This document shows, in pieces, positions 6,277 through 13,710 of a stretch of DNA of 34,027 nt. This DNA is from Actinacidiphila glaucinigra (GTDB lineage Bacteria > Actinomycetota > Actinomycetes > Streptomycetales > Streptomycetaceae), in assembly GCF_900188405.1 (NCBI RefSeq), contig NZ_FZOF01000048.1, forward strand, positions 1 through 34,027, in the 5' to 3' direction. Both the position numbers and the translations under genes were made by a program. The notes beneath the pieces were generated by a model. The model had not been told where the DNA came from. It ran no database searches and saw only the letters and a program-made list of their open reading frames with translations. The stretch's first letter is position 1, and each line of letters opens with the position of its first letter.

Positions 6277-6879
6277 ATACTTGCCGCTTCCGGACTCGCC
6301 GCTTCCCACCCCGCACCCCGCCGTGACCAACCGTGGTTGCAGCCAGCGACGACAGCCGCGCCGCCCGGACGCAGTGACCTGCACGGTTGGACCCCGCGCC
6401 GCGGTCCATCCCCAGACCGCGCTGGGTCAGCTTCCGGGCCAATACCCCGACCGGGACACCGAATCCACCAGTAGACACGGCAGCCGCAGCTGCCGCACCC
6501 GCCGGCCCCCACCGTCATGTCGGCGCCATCGCCCCTGCCACCGTCCCCGTCAACCGGACCGCGCTGCCACACAAGGCAGGAACGGTCGTGCCTCAGCCAG
6601 GGTCGCTGTCGGGCGGGACGTAGCGGATTCTGTTGTCCCAGCGTGTGAGGAGTGTGGTTGAGCCTGAAGACCTGAATACATCACCGCTGCCGGGTCATAC
6701 GCTGGGCCGCCCTGGAGCCGTCCAAGGCCGTGGCCGCCCCGTCGGGCGGCTTGCCCAGCGCTGCCGGGACGGCGCCGAGAAGGGGCTCTGGCCCCCCTGT
6801 AGCCCCCGGACGCGGCCCAGGCCGCCGGCCGTAACCGCGATGCCCGTGCGCCGCGCCCGCGGGGCAGCACGGAAAAGCA
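6277..6879. other. Long intergenic stretch without recognised genes
   Basis: Upstream of the antitoxin operon and downstream of the mannosidase gene, 600 bases hold only Arg/Pro/Ala-rich frames on both strands. None has a plausible ribosome-binding site or family pattern. I see no RNA gene. Confidence 0.4.
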
Positions 6880-6917
6880 CCGGTGGGCGGGGCCGTGATC
6901 ACGGCCCCGCCCACCGG
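6880..6917 (-). terminator. 38-bp perfect palindrome, terminator of the GH92 gene
   Basis: Positions 6880-6917 form an uninterrupted palindrome (19-bp arms, CCGGTGGGCGGGGCCGTGA and its complement, centre TGATCA), beginning 40 bases past the mannosidase stop. The perfect self-complementarity can fold into a long hairpin on either strand. There is no T-run. Confidence 0.7.
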
Positions 6918-6930
6918 CGGCTTTGACTGG

Positions 6931-6970
6931 TTCAGCTCAGTCCAACTCAGTTCGGGTCAGTTTCGGTCGG
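6931..6970 (-). repeat. Imperfect decamer tandem repeat at the GH92 3' end
   Basis: Four consecutive 10-base units on the plus strand (TTCAGCTCAG, TCCAACTCAG, TTCGGGTCAG, TTTCGGTCGG) span the stop codon of the mannosidase gene. The period is not a multiple of three, so it is not a protein repeat. Read on the minus strand the core ACTGA resembles the decamers upstream of the same gene. Confidence 0.5.
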
Positions 6971-9900
6971 TGACCTCGAAGTGCAGCCGAACATGGGTCG
7001 CCGAATCGGCGCCGGCCAGCGTGACACCGGTCGGACCCGGCTTGGCCGCCCCCGGAACGCTGATGGTCGCGCCGTGGATCACACCGTCGGCGTTCGCGTG
7101 CACGGTGATGAAGGCGAGACCGTCACCGAAGCCGATCCTCACGGCCTCGTTCGGCGCGAACCCGCTGGCGTTGACGACGATCGCCGTGGCGCGCGGCCCC
7201 GACGTCGTCGACAACAGCACGTCGGGTCGGTACGTCCGCGCCTGCGGTTCATCGGTCACTCGGACGGTGGCCGTCGCCGGAGTCCGTGAGGACGTGCCGG
7301 CCGCGGTGATGGCGTACCGGCCGGGCTGCGCGTCATCGGACGCCGCCACGGACGCGTGGACCGCGCCCGTCGCAGAGGCCTCGACGGTCACGCTGCGCGC
7401 CGGGCTGGTGCCCAGCTTGACGGTCACGCGCTCGCCGGCGGCGAACCCGCTGCCGTTGACGGTGATCGCGTCACCGGCCTCGACGGTGGTGGATGCCGAC
7501 GCCGAGATCGACGGCTGCAGCGCCGCCTTCCCCACGGTCACGGTGAACGTCTCAGTCCTGCTGGACAGCGTGTCCCACGTGGTGACGTGCACGGTGTACG
7601 TGCCCTGCTGCACGTACGTGTGCTCTCCGCTGATCGCACCGGACGCGTCGACCGTGGCGTCGGACGGAACCGTGCCGTCACCCCACTGGACGCGGGCCTG
7701 GTAGCCCGTCGGGCCGGGAACGCCGCCGGTCACCGAACCGAGGTCCGCCGCGAGGGCCTTCCCCGGGGTGGCCGTCCGGTCCTTGGGAGTGGTGGTCACC
7801 AGCGCGGGCGCCGGCGTGCCGTCGTGGGCGACGGCGAACACGTGGATCCGGCCGGCGGAACCGGCGTCGCCGGTCTGCTTGGGCAGGGTCACCGACACCA
7901 GCGTCTTGCCCGCCGGGATCTCGAACGGCGTGGTGGCGAACAGGAACGGCTGGGCGCTGTCCCGGCTCGTGCCAAGCAGTCGGTAGGCGGACTTGGCGAC
8001 GACGATGTTGCCGAAGGACGGCGTGCCGCCTGCGTTGCCGCCCAGCGTCCAGTCGCTCATCTGGATCGGGACGGCGGCGGTGCTGCCGTCGCTGAACGTC
8101 GCCGTGCCGGTGGTGTTCTGGTTGCCCTGCGTGCCGGCGCCGATGAACGAGATGCTCTTCGCGTCCTCCGGCAGGTTGAGCACGAGCGTGCTGCCGTTGC
8201 CCGTCGCGTTGTCCGGCTGGCCCACCGGGGTCTCCGGCAGCGTGAAGTGCAGCGCCGTGCCGGGCACGTCGTACTGCTGGCCCTGGGTCACGCCGGCCGC
8301 CTTGAGAGCGGCACGCGAGTACGCCCAGGACTTGCTGTCGCAGTTCGCGGCGAGCGCGCCCTCGTCCCCGATGCAGACGGTGTCGAAGGCGGCGGTGAGG
8401 CTGGAGCTCGGCGCGTACGCCACGTCGGCCCCGACCGTGCCCGAGCCCTGGACGGTGCCGTCGGTCACCGTGACGTTCGCCTGGTAGTAACCGGGCTTGG
8501 CGTAGGTGTGCGTACCGCTGACGCTGTACACGCCCCGCGAGCTCAGAGCCGTGGTGCCCGTCGTGACCGGCGAGCCGTCACCCCAGTCGATCGTGGCCTG
8601 GTAGCCGCTCGCGGTGCCCCCGGTGACGGTGGCCAGGGGTGCCGAGACCGCGACGCCGGACGTCGCGTGCAGCCCGCTGCTCACGCCGGCGACCGTGAGG
8701 TCGCCGCCACCGAGCTGGACGTCGCCGCCCGCCAGCAGTTCGACCTCGGCGAGGCTGGTCTGCGCGGCGCCAGCGGTCTCCTTCACGACCAGGCGGAACC
8801 GTGCGAACTTGCCCGGATTGCCGATCTTGAACGGCCGGGTCTGGTTGCGCGACGGGAACATCTCGCGGTGACGTGAGTCGAGCGTGGTCCAGGTGATCCC
8901 GTCGTTGGAGGCCTGCAGTTTCCAGTCCGTCGGGTCGCCCGCGCCCGCACCGGAGGTGAGGGTGTAGTACGACGGCCTCTGCTTGCCGCCGCGGTAGACC
9001 CAGTTGATCTGGGGCTCGTCGGTGGCGAAGGTCATCTGCGTGGTCGACGAGTCGTCGAACAGCTTCGACGCGTCCTGCCCGTCGCTGGTGGTCGCGGTGC
9101 CGAGGCCCGGACCCGTGGTGTCCTGCAAGGGCTTGGGCACGTCTGTGCCCTTGGTCAGCGACGGCGGCGCGTCCTTCTTGCCGGTGCCCCAGGACGACGG
9201 CTGCGAGCCCATCGCGAAGTCGATCGTGCCGCCGTGGACGAGCTTGGCCGAGTCGACGGACACCCCGCGCTGGGTCTTGCCGTTGACCTTCACACCCTGC
9301 ACGTACACGTTCTTGGTGCTGTTGTCCGGCGCGTTGACAACGATGTCGCCGCTCTTGCGGTGGACGGTCATCTTGGTGAACTGCGGCGAGCCTATGGCCC
9401 AGTTGGACGAGCCGGCCTGCAGCGGGTAGATGCCCAGCGAGCTGAGGATGTACCACGACGACATCTCGCCGTTGTCCTCGTCACCCGGGTAGCCCTGGCC
9501 GATCTCGTCGCCGACATAGAGGCGCTGCAGGATCTCCCGCACGATCGCCTGCGTCTTGGACGGCGCACCGGCGTAGTCGTACATGTACGGGATGTGGTGC
9601 GAGGGCTGGTTGCTCATGCCGAGCTGGCCCAGGCGCACCGCCTGCGCCTCGAGCATCTCGTGGATCGTGCCGTTGTACCCACCGGGGTGGTCGGCGTTCT
9701 CCGGGGTGGAGAAGAACTGGTCGAGCTTCTGCTCCAGCTGCTTCTGACCGCCGTAGAGGTTGGCCAGGCCCTGGCCGTCCTGCTGCGCGGTGAACGCGAA
9801 GTTCCAGCCGTTCGTCTCGGTGTAGGCGCCGCCCCAGTCGAGCGGGTTGCCGGTGAGGAACGTGCCGTTGGCCTGGCGTCCCTCGAAGAACTTGCTGTCC

Positions 9901-12581
9901 TTGTCGAAGAGGTTGACGTAGTTGCGGGCACGCTCGAGGAAGTACGCCGACTCCTCCTTGATCCGCTTGCGGTCGTCCTTCGGCACCGACTTGTCGTCGG
10001 CCAGGGCCGCGCCCATGTTGCCGATGCCGTAGTCGTTGATGAAGCCTTCCAGCGCCCACGACACGGACTCGCCGGTGGAGGTCGGCGTGTAACCGAGGAA
10101 CAGCCCGTTCTCGATGCCCTTGCGGCCGACCTCGCTGCGGCCGGACGCGACGGTCGCGTCCTTGACCGCCGCCTCGTACGCGGCGAGCGGGTCGGGCACG
10201 TCGACACCGTTCAGGTAGGCCTCGGCCAGTGCGACGTTCGCGCTGGTGCCGGTCATCAGGTCGGCGTAGCCGGGCGAGGACCAGCGGGCTATCCACCCGC
10301 CGTCGCGGTACTGCTGGACGAAGCCGTCGGAGATCTTGGCCGCGACGTCCGGGTACAGCAGCGAGTAGGCGGGCCACACGGTGCGGTAGGTGTCCCAGAA
10401 CCCGTTGTTGACGTAGATCTGGCCGTCCACGACCTTGGCGCCGGTCTGCGTGGCGGTCGACGTGCCGGTCGGCGCCGACACCGGGCTCGCGTACTGCCAG
10501 CGCGGCGCGGCGGCGGTGCCGGTGTTCTCCGACTGCGAGTTCGGGTACAGGTTCAACCGGTAGAGGTTCGAGTAGAGCGTGACCTTCTGCGTCTCGTTCG
10601 CGCCCTGCACCTCGATCCGGCCGAGCCGGTCCTTCCACGTCGCGGTGGCCGCGTCGTGGATCTGGTCGAAGCTCTTCCCGGTGACCTCCAGGCCGAGGTT
10701 CTTGCCCGCCTGGTCGACCGAGAGGAACGAGGTCGCGATCCGCAGCGTCACCTGCCGGCTCGCGGAGGTGTCGAAGGTGGCGGAAGTGGCGGAGGTCGCC
10801 GTCGGCGCCCGGTCGAAGGTGCCGGACACGAACATCCGGCTGCGACCGGCCGACAGACCGCTTCCGTTGTCCACCCAGCCGGTGAAGGTGCCGTCCGTGC
10901 CGATGGTGAACGTGCCGTTGTAGAAGACCAGGCTTCCGGTGGTCTGCCCGGTCGGGAAGGTGAACTGCATGATGCCACCGTGGTCGGTGGGCGACATCTG
11001 CGCCTTCAGGCCGTTCTGCGTGGTGACCTGGTAGAAGTCAGGCCGCGCGATCTCGTCGTCGTGGCTGAAGGCGAGCGCGCGTCCGCTGGGCGCTCCGGTG
11101 AGCGAGCCCCCGGCCGGCACCGGCATGACCGACATCTGGTTGCGGTCACCCATCCACGGGCTGGGCTCGTGCGAGATCGCGAGTCCCTGCAGCGTCGGCA
11201 GGTTGGCCGCGTTGTTGCCCGACTGGTAGTCGTACTGCCAGGAGTTGGACGCGGCGTTGGTGACCGGCGTGAAGAAGTTGAAGCCGTTCGGCACCGCCGA
11301 GATCGGCAGGTTGTTGCCGCGCGAGAACCCGCCGGACGCGTTGGTGCCGCGCCGGGTGTCGACGAAGTTGGTCAGGCTGGAGCCGTCCACCGGCGTCGGG
11401 GTGCCCGACACGGTGACGGCGTCGAGCCAGCCCTGGAAACGCGTCGAGGCGGTCGCCTTGGGGTCGTCGTAGGAGAGCAGGACGCGGTCGATCGTCTTGC
11501 CGTTCGCGACCGCGCCGATCTCGGACTGCACCGCGTTCCACTGGTCGGCGTAGAGCACCTTCGACGCACCCTGCCCGGACGCGGTGAGCGCGTAGCCGTG
11601 CTGGTCGACGGGCGAGAGGCCGCTCAGGTAGGTGCCGTCGGTGAAGTGCAGGTCGACGGCCGCGTAGGTGGACGGGTACTGGGTGTCCTTGGCCGTGAAC
11701 TCGGGGAAGATCTTGTACGACAGCCGGGTCTTGGGTCCGACCGGGATGTCGACGTCGAAGAGCTTGTTGGTCGCGTACGAGCGGCCGTCGGCCCGCGCGC
11801 CGCCCGAGTACCGCAGCGAGGCCACGCCGGTGAACCCGGCCGCCGGCTTCATGTTGTAGCCGCTGACCGGTCCCGCGCCGGCGACACTGACCATCGGGGT
11901 GGCGGGCGGCAGGACGTTCGAGCCGTCGCTGATGTTCCAGTCCGCGAGCTGGAGGATCGAGTCACCGGAGTTCGCCGTGACGTTCAGCCGGTAGTACGCG
12001 TAGGCCGTCGTGTTGCTGAAGCTGTAGGTGTTGGTGGCGAACCGCCCGCTGAAGCTCACACCCGTCCGCGTGTCCAGGTCGGTCCACGCGCCGCCGTCGT
12101 TCGACCCCTGAACGGTGAAGTCCTTGGGGTCGCGGCCCGCCGCGTCGTTCGCGGAGGTCAGCGAGTACTTCACCACCGCCGCGGGCTTGGCCAGCCGGTA
12201 CGTCACCCAGCCGGTCTTGGCGAACGCCAGCCACTTGGTCGACGGATTGGCGTCCTTGACGTTGGAGGCGACTTCCCCGGGCGGGTTGTCGGCGCTGGCG
12301 GTCACCGCGCTGACCTGGTCGAGCAGGCTGCCGGGCAGTCCGGTGGAGCTCGATCCGCTCAGGTTCTCCTGGACCGGCTTGCCGCTGCCGTCGACCTCGA
12401 CGGTGCTCGCCGCGGCCTGCGGGTCGGCCGACTCGAAGGAGGAACTGAAGTTGCCGGGCGGCGGCGCCGCGGCAACCACCGAGGGTGCGACGGCCAGCAG
12501 CCCCACGGGCAACGACAGGGCTATCGCCGCGCCGGCCCATCTTCGCAAGGACAAATGGCGGGCAGAGGGGGAAGGTGACAC
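6957..12581 (-). CDS. Secreted multi-domain GH92 alpha-mannosidase
   Basis: About 1874 aa. I prefer GTG 12581, with AAAGG 8 bases upstream, over ATG 12599, which lacks a ribosome-binding site. Residue numbers below count from the GTG. Domains in order: signal peptide (about 1-39); F5/8-type carbohydrate-binding domain (about 80-220); beta-sandwich (about 225-390); GH92 catalytic module (about 405-1125); second F5/8-type domain (about 1150-1290); PKD domain (about 1320-1385); beta-rich region; second PKD (about 1595-1665); two Ig/IPT-like repeats to the end. GH92 landmarks are NGFWDTYRTVWP, GGWIARWSSPGYADLMTGT, YTETNGWNF with candidate catalytic acid E922, and GDEDNGEMSSWY with candidate base pair D1034/D1036. 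GH92 enzymes are calcium-dependent exo-acting mannosidases, mostly alpha-1,2, that trim mannose from glycans such as fungal or plant N-glycans outside the cell. The gene stands alone and carries a LacI-type palindrome upstream. Confidence 0.93.
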   Translation of the reverse strand: MSPSPSARHLSLRRWAGAAIALSLPVGLLAVAPSVVAAAPPPGNFSSSFESADPQAAASTVEVDGSGKPVQENLSGSSSTGLPGSLLDQVSAVTASADNPPGEVASNVKDANPSTKWLAFAKTGWVTYRLAKPAAVVKYSLTSANDAAGRDPKDFTVQGSNDGGAWTDLDTRTGVSFSGRFATNTYSFSNTTAYAYYRLNVTANSGDSILQLADWNISDGSNVLPPATPMVSVAGAGPVSGYNMKPAAGFTGVASLRYSGGARADGRSYATNKLFDVDIPVGPKTRLSYKIFPEFTAKDTQYPSTYAAVDLHFTDGTYLSGLSPVDQHGYALTASGQGASKVLYADQWNAVQSEIGAVANGKTIDRVLLSYDDPKATASTRFQGWLDAVTVSGTPTPVDGSSLTNFVDTRRGTNASGGFSRGNNLPISAVPNGFNFFTPVTNAASNSWQYDYQSGNNAANLPTLQGLAISHEPSPWMGDRNQMSVMPVPAGGSLTGAPSGRALAFSHDDEIARPDFYQVTTQNGLKAQMSPTDHGGIMQFTFPTGQTTGSLVFYNGTFTIGTDGTFTGWVDNGSGLSAGRSRMFVSGTFDRAPTATSATSATFDTSASRQVTLRIATSFLSVDQAGKNLGLEVTGKSFDQIHDAATATWKDRLGRIEVQGANETQKVTLYSNLYRLNLYPNSQSENTGTAAAPRWQYASPVSAPTGTSTATQTGAKVVDGQIYVNNGFWDTYRTVWPAYSLLYPDVAAKISDGFVQQYRDGGWIARWSSPGYADLMTGTSANVALAEAYLNGVDVPDPLAAYEAAVKDATVASGRSEVGRKGIENGLFLGYTPTSTGESVSWALEGFINDYGIGNMGAALADDKSVPKDDRKRIKEESAYFLERARNYVNLFDKDSKFFEGRQANGTFLTGNPLDWGGAYTETNGWNFAFTAQQDGQGLANLYGGQKQLEQKLDQFFSTPENADHPGGYNGTIHEMLEAQAVRLGQLGMSNQPSHHIPYMYDYAGAPSKTQAIVREILQRLYVGDEIGQGYPGDEDNGEMSSWYILSSLGIYPLQAGSSNWAIGSPQFTKMTVHRKSGDIVVNAPDNSTKNVYVQGVKVNGKTQRGVSVDSAKLVHGGTIDFAMGSQPSSWGTGKKDAPPSLTKGTDVPKPLQDTTGPGLGTATTSDGQDASKLFDDSSTTQMTFATDEPQINWVYRGGKQRPSYYTLTSGAGAGDPTDWKLQASNDGITWTTLDSRHREMFPSRNQTRPFKIGNPGKFARFRLVVKETAGAAQTSLAEVELLAGGDVQLGGGDLTVAGVSSGLHATSGVAVSAPLATVTGGTASGYQATIDWGDGSPVTTGTTALSSRGVYSVSGTHTYAKPGYYQANVTVTDGTVQGSGTVGADVAYAPSSSLTAAFDTVCIGDEGALAANCDSKSWAYSRAALKAAGVTQGQQYDVPGTALHFTLPETPVGQPDNATGNGSTLVLNLPEDAKSISFIGAGTQGNQNTTGTATFSDGSTAAVPIQMSDWTLGGNAGGTPSFGNIVVAKSAYRLLGTSRDSAQPFLFATTPFEIPAGKTLVSVTLPKQTGDAGSAGRIHVFAVAHDGTPAPALVTTTPKDRTATPGKALAADLGSVTGGVPGPTGYQARVQWGDGTVPSDATVDASGAISGEHTYVQQGTYTVHVTTWDTLSSRTETFTVTVGKAALQPSISASASTTVEAGDAITVNGSGFAAGERVTVKLGTSPARSVTVEASATGAVHASVAASDDAQPGRYAITAAGTSSRTPATATVRVTDEPQARTYRPDVLLSTTSGPRATAIVVNASGFAPNEAVRIGFGDGLAFITVHANADGVIHGATISVPGAAKPGPTGVTLAGADSATHVRLHFEVTDRN

Positions 12582-12675
12582 GGGGGGACCTTTCGTCATT
12601 GGAGGTCGGGAGCATCACGTCGGGGCTCGCCGCGGCTCGGTCCTGGACGGCGCCAGGAGGCGGTTCGACCCGGAG

Positions 12676-12708
12676 AACAGGTCAGTACAGGTCAGAACAG
12701 GTCAGTAC
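12676..12708. repeat. Three tandem decamers upstream of the GH92 gene
   Basis: AACAGGTCAG, TACAGGTCAG and AACAGGTCAG follow one another without a gap at 12676-12705, then TAC. They lie about 95-125 bases before the mannosidase start, inside its probable leader. One unit per helical turn suggests cooperative protein binding, but no binding protein is known to me. Confidence 0.6.
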
Positions 12709-12869
12709 GCAGCGGTGCCACGATCGCCGACGCGGGGCAGCGACAACCGCCCCGGCCCCACTTGTGTGTTGGGGCGAAGGTCCTGGATCACGCGGAAGCT
12801 CCGTAAAGGGATGGGGGACTCGTAAAAGGGCACACCTGCCGTAGATCGCGGTTAGCGTGTTCCTTTCCA

Positions 12870-12883
12870 GACAACGTTGTCAA
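12870..12883 (-). promoter_or_regulatory. LacI-type operator overlapping a -35 (TTGACA) for GH92
   Basis: GACAACGTTGTC (12870-12881) is a perfect 12-bp palindrome with the central CG typical of LacI/GalR-family operators. On the minus strand a consensus -35 TTGACA (12883-12878) overlaps it, so a bound repressor would block transcription toward the mannosidase gene, about 290 bases downstream. No good -10 is visible at 16-18 bases. No lacI gene lies in the window, so the regulator would act from elsewhere. Confidence 0.55.
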
Positions 12884-13009
12884 GAGTGGAGCGCGTAACC
12901 CCCGTGAAATAGCCCGTTTTCCTTCCCGGTTCGCCCGGCCGTGACCGGGCGGGCGGACCGGGCCCGTCCCGTCCCGTCCCGCCGGGGTGGCGCCGCGAGG
13001 CCCCGCGCT

Positions 13010-13527
13010 TCAGGCCTGCGGGAGCATCAGTACGTTGAGCTCGCCCCTGGGGATGCCGCCCGCGACGGCGGCGTACGTGCCGGTGGCGGGCAGTTCCGCG
13101 AGCGCCAGGTAGGCGGTGCCGGCCTCGCACTCGACCTGCAGCCAGCGCCGCACCAGCGGCGAGGCACCGTCCTCGCGACGCCACCACGCCCGCCGCTCCT
13201 CACGTGCCCCGCATCCTCTTGCCCGAACTCCCTGCCGTGCTCTCGGGCTGCTCGGCCTCGGCCACGGCGGCGGGGCGGCCACCTTCGGTGAGCCGGAACC
13301 CGTCCCAGGTCGGCGTAGGACGGGGAGCGCAGCCTCCCGTCGCGGACCTGCCCGCCGAACAGCACGGAGGCCTCGGCATCGGCGAGCAGCAGCTCAGCCA
13401 AGCCCCAGTGCAGGGCATCCTGGACCATCCACACGATCTCTGCCGGGAACGCCGGCCGCCGGCCGGAACCCCCAAGACCTCCGCTGACCGGATCAGCAAC
13501 CCAACACGGCACCACAGGGGCTGCCAA
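13010..13527 (-). pseudogene. Frame-shifted hypothetical gene remnant
   Basis: Protein-like sequence passes through all three minus-strand frames in order. From about 13480 to 13310 it reads AEIVWMVQDALHWGLAELLL, then FGGQVRDGRLRSPSYADLGR. Next, in a second frame, it reads FRLTEGGRPAAVAEAEQPES to a stop at 13200. Then, in a third frame, it reads RREDGASPLVRRWLQVECEA and ends at 13010 with PRGELNVLMLPQA. At least two indels are needed to join them. I do not recognise the family; the composition suggests a cytoplasmic protein of about 165 aa. Confidence 0.45.
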
Positions 13528-13710
13528 TCATGCCTCCGGTAGCAGACAAGGTCACCTGGGGCGGATACCGCCTACATGGGCGACCAGAACGAGGAATTCC
13601 CCCAAGGGGCCTGGGCGTGCGGGCAACCACCGTCATGTGACGGTCGATTGCGTAGCCGCCGCGCGCCTAGCGTGTTCTCACGTCAGGAACTCGATGAACA
13701 GGGGATTCCC

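Noticed and set aside
6550..6870. Minus-strand 106-codon frame downstream of the mannosidase
   Set aside because: Low-complexity Arg/Ala/Gly composition, no ribosome-binding site and no conserved pattern.
9234..12578. 1114-codon plus-strand open frame inside the mannosidase gene
   Set aside because: Val/Arg/Gly-rich shadow of the GH92 gene on the opposite strand, with no family pattern.
12676..12708. Decamer repeats as a CRISPR array
   Set aside because: Units of 10 bases are contiguous without spacers, and no cas gene is in the window.
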